Shown here piece after piece: positions 1 to 6,761 of a stretch of DNA of 13,854 nucleotides. Source of the stretch: Bacteroidetes bacterium UBA955 (lineage in GTDB: Bacteria; Bacteroidota; Bacteroidia; NS11-12g; UBA955); NCBI GenBank assembly GCA_002293105.1, contig DBCP01000039.1:15941-29794 (forward strand), read 5' to 3'. How positions within the stretch are numbered: the stretch's first letter is position 1; each line of letters starts with the position of its first letter. The notes under the pieces are model-generated. The model made no database searches. It saw only the letters and a program-made list of their open reading frames with translations, and was not told the origin of the DNA. Both the position numbers and the translations under genes were made by a program.

Positions 1-281
1 CTATCGAAATACAAACCCGCATCCAAATCGCGCTGAAGGCGTGCAAAATCAAATTCACAAGGCAATTCACCTTGAGTCTCTAACAAATGCAAATGTCCCA
101 CAAACGCACGAATGCTCTCGTTGGAATTGCGCTGAACCTCGTTGGGCGTAGCCGCAAAATCAAAACTGCCTTTGAAAAAATGATAAGGAATACTCAACCC
201 CATAGAATCTTCAATGATTCCATATTCGCCAAACAACAAAATCTTGGCGTAGTAGAGTGAGTCTTTGATCATTTCTGCCAT
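1..281 (-). CDS. Mevalonate kinase (GHMP superfamily), N-terminal 93 codons only; continues past the left edge
   Basis: Mevalonate kinase phosphorylates mevalonate to mevalonate 5-phosphate with ATP in the cytoplasm. Reading the minus strand from the ATG at 281-279 gives an uninterrupted frame to the window edge. Residues 12-25 read AKILLFGEYGIIED, followed by GLSIPY. This is the N-terminal GHMP signature (K-x-L-L-x-G-E-Y) in the form I associate with flavobacterial mevalonate kinases. The ATP-binding glycine loop would lie beyond the edge and cannot be checked. The start codon follows the decarboxylase stop after a single base (TAG-A-ATG), so translational coupling is likely. A second in-frame ATG at 272-270 is an alternative start. 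Its place directly after diphosphomevalonate decarboxylase supports the pathway assignment. Another GHMP kinase type cannot be excluded from 93 residues. Confidence 0.8.
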   Translation of the reverse strand, partial: MAEMIKDSLYYAKILLFGEYGIIEDSMGLSIPYHFFKGSFDFAATPNEVQRNSNESIRAFVGHLHLLETQGELPCEFDFARLQRDLDAGLYFD

Positions 282-282
282 T

Positions 283-1377
283 CTATACTATAGCAACCGG
301 ACGTTTTCCTGTTGTACTGCAAAGATACTGTCCATTCTTGCAATATGATAACAACGTATTATTCACAAAGTTCATGAGCGTCTCATCTATTTTGCCATCA
401 TAGAGCAGGTGCACATTGGCCCCCGCGTCCAAGGTAAAGCAAAGAGGAAGTCCAGACGATTCTCTGAACTGCCATATTTTCTCGATGATGGCCAGGGTAT
501 TCGGACGCATCAACACATAATACGGGAGCGATGTCATCATCATGGAATGCAATTGCAACGCCTCTGATTCTACGATGGCTATAAATTGCTGCACGTCGCC
601 ATTCCGCATGGCTTCAACCAACAAGCCCAAATTCTTTTGCGCCTGCCCAAATCGCGCCGTAGCATAGGGATGGGCCTCTAAGAGGGCATGTCCCGCCGTG
701 CTACTCACCGATTTTTCTCCGTCATCTACAATCAATACCACATCTTTCCAACCCTGCAAATGGGGATGAATATCGCCATCCAAAGGCACCGCAAACAAAT
801 CACTGCTTCCCGATACCGCATCAGATAGACCCCAAACCGCGGGCTTATCAAACATAGACCTACAAGCACTGCCTGAACCAATGCGCGACAAATAACTACT
901 CCGCTGCCAGAAGTCCATGTCCTGAATACGCGCGCTCAAATCTGTTGAACCGTGAATCAACTGCTCGATGTGCGCCAAACACAGCCCCAACGCACCAAAA
1001 CCTGCTGCAGAACTCGCGATTCCGGTACCGTGAGGAAAATTGTTTTGCGAATCAATGTGCAAGGTAAAATCCTCCAACCAAGGACAGTCTGATGCTATTT
1101 TCGACAAAAAACTGGCAATTTTAGGCTCAAACGACGGTTTCAACTCACCTGCCAAGGTAAACACAAACGCTTGTCCATTTTCCCTGGGCAATGCATTCAC
1201 TACGGTTGAAGCGTACAAATCGCCCAGACTCCAACTGATGCTAGGATTGGCAGGCAATTGCACCCCGCCCGACTTTTTCCCCCAGTATTTCACCAAGGCG
1301 ATGTTCGATGGACATTGGTATCCCGCGCTATACACGGCATTAGTCTCTGTATGATGTTGTGCTTGCTCCACGTTCAT
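283..1377 (-). CDS. mvaD: Diphosphomevalonate decarboxylase (mevalonate diphosphate decarboxylase)
   Basis: This enzyme uses ATP to decarboxylate mevalonate 5-diphosphate to isopentenyl diphosphate, the last step of the classical mevalonate pathway. The 364-residue product is close to the family's usual 320-400. Residues 22-35 (CPSNIALVKYWGKK) are the family's N-terminal substrate-binding signature. Residues 115-129 (PHGTGIASSAAGFGA) form the phosphate-binding loop, and SRIGSGSACRSM (164-175) is the second conserved block. TLDAGANVHLL (315-325) carries the catalytic aspartate D317, although the usual DAGPN reads DAGAN here. The ATG at 1377 abuts the upstream stop codon with no spacer (TAA-ATG), which argues for coupled translation with the GHMP kinase. 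A phosphomevalonate decarboxylase, acting one phosphate earlier, has the same fold and cannot be fully ruled out by eye. Confidence 0.94.
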   Translation of the reverse strand: MNVEQAQHHTETNAVYSAGYQCPSNIALVKYWGKKSGGVQLPANPSISWSLGDLYASTVVNALPRENGQAFVFTLAGELKPSFEPKIASFLSKIASDCPWLEDFTLHIDSQNNFPHGTGIASSAAGFGALGLCLAHIEQLIHGSTDLSARIQDMDFWQRSSYLSRIGSGSACRSMFDKPAVWGLSDAVSGSSDLFAVPLDGDIHPHLQGWKDVVLIVDDGEKSVSSTAGHALLEAHPYATARFGQAQKNLGLLVEAMRNGDVQQFIAIVESEALQLHSMMMTSLPYYVLMRPNTLAIIEKIWQFRESSGLPLCFTLDAGANVHLLYDGKIDETLMNFVNNTLLSYCKNGQYLCSTTGKRPVAIV

Positions 1378-2298
1378 TTATTGCTTTATCAGTTGATTCC
1401 AAGGCGTTGTTTGATACTTTGCCAAGGGGCCCACTTGCGATGCAGCAAAGGTGTCGTTCACCAATAGCATATCGCCGCCCCACGCACCCAACCATTTACA
1501 TAGGCCGCCTTTCACTGGCTGAAACCCAAAGTGCTGATAGGGCGTTTGAAGTCCCAAACCCATTGATAACAGGGCTTGCCACATTTCCAGACCCGCTTCT
1601 ACCATACTCACTTGCTGGGCCATTTTCACTGCGCCAGCCACTTGTTGCAATTGGTGCAACATAAATTCATCGTTTTGTATTTCTTGCAAACGCGCCTTGA
1701 CATCGCTCAGCGAATTTCTGCTGTTTTGTTTTTCGCCCAAAAACACAACCTTCCAATCTTGTGTTAGACTGGGCGATATCGTCCAAGGGCCCCAATGATT
1801 GTTCTCACCGTCTTTCCAAAACACCAGTCCCTTCCCCACTTCCGCTACGGCCACATCATATCCACTACCGCCAAACAACTGCTGCTGAATTGCTTGTGCA
1901 TCCAAATTGGCAAATCGTGCGAAGTTTGATACCATTGTACTGGAACTACCCAAACCGCTGCTGCGATCAAATTCCAATTGGGTTTCTATGCGATACGATT
2001 TCCCGGGTTTCCATGTGTTTTCAGGAGCCATTGCGAGCAATTGATGGATGATTTTTCGCTCATCCCGTTCTTCCAATCCTACATCGCCCAATGGCAATGC
2101 AAAACTCTCATTCAACCAAGAAGCGCCCTCGCGATCCTTGGCCTCCCAGAGAATGCGATGCTCACCGCCAGGAGAATCAAACTCCCAAACATGCATCCAC
2201 TGTCCTACAGAAACCGGCACCGCCAAAGCTTCCACACCAATGGTCACGGCATATTCGCCGCACAACATGATTTTACCGTGAGAAAAATACGATTTCAC
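1378..2298 (-). CDS. GYDIA-type GHMP kinase, candidate phosphomevalonate kinase
   Basis: A small-molecule kinase of the GHMP superfamily, 306 residues. Visible motifs are GKIMLCGEYAV (8-18, N-terminal signature), DRSSGLGSSST (111-121, ATP-binding loop), GGSGYDVAVAE (143-153, the variant of the GYDIA motif that names the Bacteroidota family) and KGGLCKWLGAWGGDMLLV (263-280, C-terminal GHMP motif). It sits between HMG-CoA reductase and the decarboxylase. The operon has mevalonate kinase and the decarboxylase but no recognisable classical phosphomevalonate kinase, so phosphorylation of phosphomevalonate is the inferred role. That is a context argument, not something the sequence proves. The start is GTG at 2298-2296: the frame upstream reaches the reductase stop codon with no ATG, and the next internal methionine (residue 11) would cut into the GHMP motif. 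It begins 15 bases after the reductase stop. Confidence 0.88.
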   Translation of the reverse strand: MKSYFSHGKIMLCGEYAVTIGVEALAVPVSVGQWMHVWEFDSPGGEHRILWEAKDREGASWLNESFALPLGDVGLEERDERKIIHQLLAMAPENTWKPGKSYRIETQLEFDRSSGLGSSSTMVSNFARFANLDAQAIQQQLFGGSGYDVAVAEVGKGLVFWKDGENNHWGPWTISPSLTQDWKVVFLGEKQNSRNSLSDVKARLQEIQNDEFMLHQLQQVAGAVKMAQQVSMVEAGLEMWQALLSMGLGLQTPYQHFGFQPVKGGLCKWLGAWGGDMLLVNDTFAASQVGPLAKYQTTPWNQLIKQ

Positions 2299-2313
2299 AG
2301 GTGATATTTTCGA

Positions 2314-3648
2314 TTAAGCTTGGGCTTGTCCTTGGGCACGAACGCGCACAAACGCTTCCACGGCCGCTGAATGACTCACCACTTTGTCTTTGAAATAGGC
2401 TACAATTTCCTCTTTTTCGGCATCGTTGGCTTCCAATTGATTGAGGATATTGAGCAAGTGCATTTTCATGTGTCCTTTCTGAATCCCCGAAGTTATCAAG
2501 GAGCGAACGGCACTAAAATTCTGGGCCAATCCAGCCACGGCGGTAATCTGCATCAGCGCATTGGCCGAGGGGTAACCCAGCAATTCATGGGCAAAACGCA
2601 CCATGGGATGCAAGTTGGTGATGCCACCCACCGTACCCAAACTCAAAGGCAGTTCAATCCAAAAGTGAAACTCATCGCCCTCGATGGCTGCGTGGGTCAA
2701 ACTGGTATACCGTCCGTCTTTGGCCGCATAGGCATGGGCACACGCTTCCGTTGCACGAAAATCATTGCCCGTAGCGATGATCACTGAATCGATACCATTC
2801 ATGATGCCCTTGTTATGGGTAACGGCACGATAGGGTTCTACAGAGGCGATGCGGATGGCCCGACAAAATTTCTCGGCAAACTCTTGGTTATCGATACCGC
2901 TGCCCTCTTCAATGTCGTTGATTTTACATCTCACTTCGGCGCGCACCAGACATTCGGGGGTGAAATTGCTCAAAATACTCATCACTACTTGCAAGGGAGC
3001 ATCACCCAATTCCGCTTGGTTGGCAGCCGCCAAATCGCGCAGGGTCTGGGCAAACGATTCCAAACAACTATTGATGAAATTGGCCCCCATGCTGTCGCAA
3101 GTTTCAAAACGAGCTTCAATTTGATAATATCCCGGCTCCAAATCGGTCTTATCCACCAATCCCAAACTCAAGACACCACCACCGCGGGCTCGCATGTTTT
3201 TGGTAATGGATTCGGTATTGGTAAAAAATTGGTCTTTGTTGGCTTCAAACAATCGATACAGGGCATCTACATTTTTGCCTTCCCAAATGAAGTGCACATG
3301 TCCCACCTTCACCATACTCAGCACAGAGGCCTGAAAACCGCCGCGATCGAGCCAAAAATTGGCCGCTTTGGCCGCAGCCGCCACCACGGAACTCTCTTCA
3401 ATGGCCAATGGGATGGCGTACATTTTCCCATTGATCAAAAAGTTGGGAGCCACACCAAAGGGCATGTAATAATTGCTGATGGTATTCTCAATGAACTCAT
3501 CGTGCAGTTTTTGCACCTCGGGTTGATTGTGCCAGTAGCCCTCCAACATATCGAGGCTGGCGCTGGGATCCGATGTATATTGCGATACAAGCCACTCTAT
3601 TTTGGCCTGTTTGTTGAGTTTGCTAAAACCTTTGATGGGCTGCTTCAT
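2314..3648 (-). CDS. mvaA: Hydroxymethylglutaryl-CoA reductase, class II type
   Basis: Reduces HMG-CoA to mevalonate with a nicotinamide cofactor, the committing step of the mevalonate pathway. Its 444 residues match the soluble class II (bacterial) enzymes of about 430. Visible landmarks are AIEESSVVAAAAKAA (82-96, with the catalytic glutamate at 84 or 85), DSMGANFINSCLE (185-197), THNKGIMNGID (277-287, catalytic lysine K280), ATGNDFRATEA (292-302, catalytic aspartate D296) and GHMKMHL (392-398, catalytic histidine H393). No membrane segment is present. The ATG at 3648 overlaps the isomerase stop by 4 bases (ATGA), the usual arrangement for coupled translation. Within this operon the enzyme presumably works biosynthetically, whereas the best-known class II enzyme, from Pseudomonas mevalonii, degrades mevalonate. 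I cannot read NADH or NADPH preference from the sequence. Confidence 0.96.
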   Translation of the reverse strand: MKQPIKGFSKLNKQAKIEWLVSQYTSDPSASLDMLEGYWHNQPEVQKLHDEFIENTISNYYMPFGVAPNFLINGKMYAIPLAIEESSVVAAAAKAANFWLDRGGFQASVLSMVKVGHVHFIWEGKNVDALYRLFEANKDQFFTNTESITKNMRARGGGVLSLGLVDKTDLEPGYYQIEARFETCDSMGANFINSCLESFAQTLRDLAAANQAELGDAPLQVVMSILSNFTPECLVRAEVRCKINDIEEGSGIDNQEFAEKFCRAIRIASVEPYRAVTHNKGIMNGIDSVIIATGNDFRATEACAHAYAAKDGRYTSLTHAAIEGDEFHFWIELPLSLGTVGGITNLHPMVRFAHELLGYPSANALMQITAVAGLAQNFSAVRSLITSGIQKGHMKMHLLNILNQLEANDAEKEEIVAYFKDKVVSHSAAVEAFVRVRAQGQAQA

Positions 3649-4658
3649 GCGTTCTCTTTGAGTGTTAAATAGGTATAGGCCAAGGCCAGTCCTTTGATTT
3701 GTGCTTCCACAAACTGATGCAAGGCGGCCTCTCCTTCCAAGGCGTATTTTAAAAAGGGCGATGCTTGGGCGTACAAAGCGGGCATCGATAATTTCTGCAG
3801 GTGGTAATATCCGTCGAGGAATGTACTTACCCCACCCGACACGATGATTTTCTCACACAACACCTTGTTTCCGAGCGATGCATGCAATTGGTTTACCCAG
3901 TCAGTCATTTCAATGGCGGTATGACCTACATGTTGAACGGGTTCAAGCAAAGTTCGCTCCACGGATTCTCTGCGCAAGTTTTCCAATTTGCTAAAGTTGG
4001 TTCCGCCAAATGCACCATAATCCAACGCCGCAATTGGCAATTGTAACAAGGCCGCAAGACTTTTCGGACCAAAACCCTGTCCCACTTCCTTCACGATGAT
4101 TGGAAAATCAACCGCATCCAAAACCCGCTTTACCGTTTCCAGCGGAGATAGCGCAAATCGATCCCCTTCAGGCTGCATCCATTCTTGCAAAGGATTCACG
4201 TGAATGATCAATCCGTTGGCTTCAAGGCGATGTACCATATCGACCAATTTTTGCAATTGATTTAGTGCAATCAACTCCTCAATTTGTGCAATGCCCAAAT
4301 TGGCAAACAACGGCTGCTCACCGATGTGTTTGCGAATTTCAAAATCACGGGAGTATTCAGAATTTTCAAGGACCGGCCTACAAGAGCCCAATCCCATACC
4401 CAAACCATAGGTTTTGCAGGCTTCTGCCAACAACAAATTGATTTTTCCGGCCATCTCCGCACCGCCCGTCATGCTGCTAATCCACAACGGAATCTGCATG
4501 GTTGCACCGGCCAGGGTTAAGCTGGGAATGATGGTCAATTCGGGGTGGGCCGATAGCATCGGTTCGTAATAAAACCGCTGATCCGCATCGCTTAATTGCG
4601 ATTCGAAAGCCAACTGAATATGGTCCAATTTTCGGGAGCTAATGGTCGAATTTGTCAC
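3645..4658 (-). CDS. fni: Isopentenyl-diphosphate delta-isomerase, type 2 (FMN-dependent)
   Basis: Interconverts isopentenyl and dimethylallyl diphosphate using reduced FMN and Mg2+. The product has 337 residues, normal for type 2 enzymes. Visible blocks are RKLDHIQ (9-15, the N-terminal family motif), SSMTGGAEMAGKIN (61-74), GLGMGLGSCR (85-94), HVNPLQEWMQPEGD (153-166, with the conserved glutamine Q158 and Mg-binding glutamate E159), IIVKEVGQGFG (197-207, flavin-contacting lysine K200), GGTNF (218-222) and VSGGVSTF (283-290, flavin phosphate binding). GSCR replaces the more common GSQR. The start is GTG at 4658-4656. Reading upstream in frame gives a stop at 4673-4671 with no ATG between. 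As first gene of the operon it probably carries the promoter: TAACTTTG lies 7 bases upstream. Confidence 0.95.
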   Translation of the reverse strand: MTNSTISSRKLDHIQLAFESQLSDADQRFYYEPMLSAHPELTIIPSLTLAGATMQIPLWISSMTGGAEMAGKINLLLAEACKTYGLGMGLGSCRPVLENSEYSRDFEIRKHIGEQPLFANLGIAQIEELIALNQLQKLVDMVHRLEANGLIIHVNPLQEWMQPEGDRFALSPLETVKRVLDAVDFPIIVKEVGQGFGPKSLAALLQLPIAALDYGAFGGTNFSKLENLRRESVERTLLEPVQHVGHTAIEMTDWVNQLHASLGNKVLCEKIIVSGGVSTFLDGYYHLQKLSMPALYAQASPFLKYALEGEAALHQFVEAQIKGLALAYTYLTLKENA

Positions 4659-4665
4659 TGTTATG

Positions 4666-4673
4666 CAAAGTTA
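4666..4673 (-). promoter_or_regulatory. Putative Bacteroidota -7 promoter element (TAACTTTG) of the mevalonate operon
   Basis: The minus strand reads TAACTTTG, an exact match to the TAnnTTTG -7 consensus used by the Bacteroidota primary sigma factor. Seven bases separate it from the GTG start of the isomerase gene, so transcription from it would give a very short or absent 5' leader. No TTTG or TTG lies 19-21 bases further upstream, so the -33 half is missing or degenerate. Confidence 0.35.
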
Positions 4674-4744
4674 ACGATTATCTCCGTGCTTTGTTTTCTT
4701 AAACAAAACCGCAGTGAGACTTTCAAAAATTCAACAAAATGCAA

Positions 4745-5125
4745 TTATCCCAATTTGGGATTGTTTTTGTGTCGGTCCGCATCCCGCTTCGTCTTCTTCT
4801 CCATGCTTTTCTGAAAGGCCTTCGTGAGATCCACTCCAGTTTGATTTGCCAAACAAATCAACACAAATAAAACATCGGCCATTTCTTCACCCAGCGCTTC
4901 TGAACCTTGCTTTTCACCGGCTTTAAAGGATTGATCACCGTAGCTGCGCGACATCAAACGGGCCAATTCGCCTACTTCTTCCATGAGCACGGCCGTGTTG
5001 GTGAGCTCCGAAAAATATCGAACACCCACGGTTTTAATCCAAGCATCAACCAGCGCTTGTGCATCGCCCAAAGTGAGGACAGCGGCATTCGAACTCATTG
5101 AAATTTCGTTTGGCTGTTCAGACAT
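4745..5125 (-). CDS. MazG-like nucleotide pyrophosphohydrolase
   Basis: A short all-helical NTP pyrophosphohydrolase of the MazG / dUTPase-like superfamily, which hydrolyses nucleoside triphosphates (often aberrant or dC/dU nucleotides) to monophosphate and pyrophosphate. At 126 residues it is the single-domain form. The two metal-binding signatures are visible: EEVGE (49-53, E50-x-x-E53) and EEMAD (80-84, E81-x-x-D84), separated by about 30 residues as in the family. The C-terminal tail is highly charged (KKTKRDADRHKNNPK). The first 18 or so residues resemble no motif, so the true start could be the ATG at residue 10, but the ATG at 5125 fits best with 21 bases to the rfbC stop. Likely co-transcribed with rfbC and separated from the mevalonate operon by 86 bases. 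The exact substrate cannot be told. Confidence 0.88.
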   Translation of the reverse strand: MSEQPNEISMSSNAAVLTLGDAQALVDAWIKTVGVRYFSELTNTAVLMEEVGELARLMSRSYGDQSFKAGEKQGSEALGEEMADVLFVLICLANQTGVDLTKAFQKSMEKKTKRDADRHKNNPKLG

Positions 5126-5146
5126 ATCTTAGGGTGGATACAGAAA

Positions 5147-5683
5147 TTAAAAAGGACTCTCAAACACGGAAAAATCGGGAAGAATTTCGTCTTTGGCGCT
5201 TAAAACAGGATTTTCTACACCCCATGGGATGTTCAGTGACGGACTATTCCAAAGCACACCCCCTTCCGAAGCGGGCGCATAATAGTCGGTGCACTTATAG
5301 GTAAAGATCGTGTTGTCTTCGAGGGTTAAAAAGCCATGAGCAAATCCTGGAGGGATGTAGAGCATGCGCTTGTTCGCTGCGGTGAGTTTTTCCGCAACAA
5401 ACTGTCCGTAGGTTGGCGATGACTTTCTAATATCCAGGGCTACATCCAACACAGCGCCGGTAATAACGCGGACAAATTTGCCTTGGGCATGGGGTTCCCG
5501 CTGAAAATGAAGACCCCGAAGTATGCCAGCATGCGATAAACTCTGGTTGTCTTGCACGAACGTGGGATTTCCGTAATCCATTAAAGCATCTTGGCGATAA
5601 CTCTCAAAAAAATGCCCCCGATGGTCCTCAAAAACTTTCGGTTCGATGAGCAATAAATTGGGCAACAGTTCCGTTATGCGCAT
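5147..5683 (-). CDS. rfbC: dTDP-4-dehydrorhamnose 3,5-epimerase (RmlC family)
   Basis: Epimerises dTDP-4-keto-6-deoxyglucose at C3 and C5, the third step of dTDP-L-rhamnose synthesis for surface polysaccharide. The 178 residues match the family (about 180) and form a cupin beta-roll. Visible are FEDHRGHFFESYR (18-30), FVQDNQSLSHAGILRGLHFQ (42-61, with catalytic histidine H59), IPPGFAHGFLTLED (110-123) and YKCTDYYAPASEGGVLWNSP (129-148, containing the conserved tyrosines). The frame extends four codons further to a TTG at 5695, but the ATG at 5683 gives the usual N-terminus (MRITELLP), so I chose that. The other rhamnose genes (rfbA, rfbB, rfbD) are not here, so it is an orphan copy paired with a MazG-like gene. 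A related sugar-nucleotide 3,5- or 3-epimerase is possible. An imperfect -7 element (TAACCTTG) lies at 5700-5707. Confidence 0.93.
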   Translation of the reverse strand: MRITELLPNLLLIEPKVFEDHRGHFFESYRQDALMDYGNPTFVQDNQSLSHAGILRGLHFQREPHAQGKFVRVITGAVLDVALDIRKSSPTYGQFVAEKLTAANKRMLYIPPGFAHGFLTLEDNTIFTYKCTDYYAPASEGGVLWNSPSLNIPWGVENPVLSAKDEILPDFSVFESPF

Positions 5684-5766
5684 AATTAATCGCAAATCAC
5701 AAGGTTAAAATTCGCTTTGGCAAGAAGTTTGCGTATTAATTGCACAAGTTTTATAAACATAATCAT

Positions 5767-6672
5767 ATGCAAACCCAAAACGAATCCAACAACAAACCCC
5801 TTCTGTACACCATCATCGCGATTTTGGTGATTATCATTGGGGTGCTTCTGTACATGTTGAACAATGTGAGCACAGAACGCGACAACACTGAAAAGGCCAA
5901 GACAGCGGTTGAAGAGACATTGAAAGGCAAAGAAGAAGCCTTGGCGAAAGCGGAGTTATTATTGGAACAGTATCAGAAAGATAGTTTGGCTTTGGCCGGC
6001 GACAATTTGATTTTGTCTGAGGAGTTGGTTGCTCGTAAAAAGGAAATCAGCAAATTGGTGGCTGATTTGAAAAGCAACAAAGCCCGCAGTCAATCCAGCA
6101 TTGACGAGTTGAATAGACAGTTGGCCGATCTTACGGCACGTTTGGCACAAGTTGAAGCTGAAAACAAGGAGTTGATCGCCAAGAACGACGCATTAAACAG
6201 CGAAAACCAAAACTTGAACAACGAGAACAACAAACTCACGGTTGAGAAAACCAAATTGAAGAGTTTGGCATCGCGCTTACAAGCAAGTTCGGTAAAGATT
6301 GAGACGTTGAAGAAAAAATGGCTCACCGGCAAAGAAACCGGCACATTGAAAGCCAGCGCTGTGGAGGCATTCCGCATTAGTTTCAGTATCAACGAAAACA
6401 ACGTGGCGGAAGCGGGTGAAAAAACCTTGTATGTAAAGATCACCGGTCCGGAAGGCGTTACTTTGGCCAATGGCGGACAGGGCGGCACATTTGATTTCGA
6501 CGGCAAATCATCGAAGTACACCTACAAACTCACCAGTGTATTCGAAAACGAATTGAAGCCCGTACAACCCACTGTATGGAAGCCAGACGCACAATTAAAG
6601 CCCGGCAAGTATGTGGTTGAGATTTATTCAGAGGGCTATAAAATGGGTTCCACCCTATTGGATTTGAAATAA
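5767..6672 (+). CDS. Unrecognised membrane-anchored coiled-coil protein with beta-rich C-terminal domain
   Basis: I do not recognise this 301-residue protein. Residues 11-31 are a strongly hydrophobic segment (PLLYTIIAILVIIIGVLLYM) after a short polar N-terminus, reading as an uncleaved signal anchor with the rest in the periplasm. Residues 34-183 are charged, rich in K/E/L/N, and show heptad-like leucine spacing, so a long coiled coil is likely. Residues 200-301 look like a compact beta domain: alternating hydrophobics, a glycine-rich turn (ANGGQGGTFDFDG, 234-246) and a final hairpin around LKPGKYVVEIY. The frame can be extended upstream to a TTG at 5740, but the ATG at 5767 is preferred because it places the anchor right at the N-terminus. 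It is transcribed alone, divergent from rfbC, and ends before a strong terminator. Function unknown; a structural or cell-envelope tethering role is a guess. Confidence 0.85.
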   Translation: MQTQNESNNKPLLYTIIAILVIIIGVLLYMLNNVSTERDNTEKAKTAVEETLKGKEEALAKAELLLEQYQKDSLALAGDNLILSEELVARKKEISKLVADLKSNKARSQSSIDELNRQLADLTARLAQVEAENKELIAKNDALNSENQNLNNENNKLTVEKTKLKSLASRLQASSVKIETLKKKWLTGKETGTLKASAVEAFRISFSINENNVAEAGEKTLYVKITGPEGVTLANGGQGGTFDFDGKSSKYTYKLTSVFENELKPVQPTVWKPDAQLKPGKYVVEIYSEGYKMGSTLLDLK

Positions 6673-6697
6673 TTGTATTCTGTTATATAGAATCTCC

Positions 6698-6739
6698 AAA
6701 CGAAGAAGGGGGGCGCACAGCGCCCCCCTTCTTCGTTTT
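6698..6739. terminator. Bidirectional rho-independent terminator between convergent genes
   Basis: A perfect 15-bp GC-rich stem (6701-6715 pairs with 6721-6735) with a 5-base loop CACAG is extended by AAA/TTT to 18 bp. It is followed by TTTT on the plus strand, and the AAA at 6698-6700 gives a short T run on the minus strand. It lies 25 bases after the plus-strand gene 5767-6672 and beyond the stop of the minus-strand gene 6762-9059, so it can serve both. The T tracts are short, but the stem is exceptionally strong. Confidence 0.85.
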
Positions 6740-6761
6740 ACTTCATACCCTACGGCCAATA

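Noticed and set aside
2815-3672. A 285-codon open frame on the plus strand, opposite the HMG-CoA reductase gene
   Set aside because: It lies wholly antisense to a gene with intact catalytic motifs. Its translation is rich in G, H, F and Q with no recognisable domain and follows from the codon use of the reductase.
4690-4707. A small hairpin (TTTGTTT / AAACAAA) between the MazG-like gene and the isomerase gene
   Set aside because: The stem has one G-C pair among seven and no following T run on the minus strand, so it is too weak to call a terminator of the MazG-like gene. AT-rich sequence explains it.
4659-4744. A possible riboswitch or regulatory RNA ahead of the mevalonate operon
   Set aside because: Only 86 bases, AT-rich, with no structured GC stems beyond the weak hairpin. 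The likely -7 element sits too close to the start codon to leave a leader.
5740-5766. An in-frame extension of the coiled-coil protein from TTG 5740
   Set aside because: It adds nine residues before the anchor without any benefit. ATG 5767 puts the membrane segment at residues 11-31, and TTG starts are rare.
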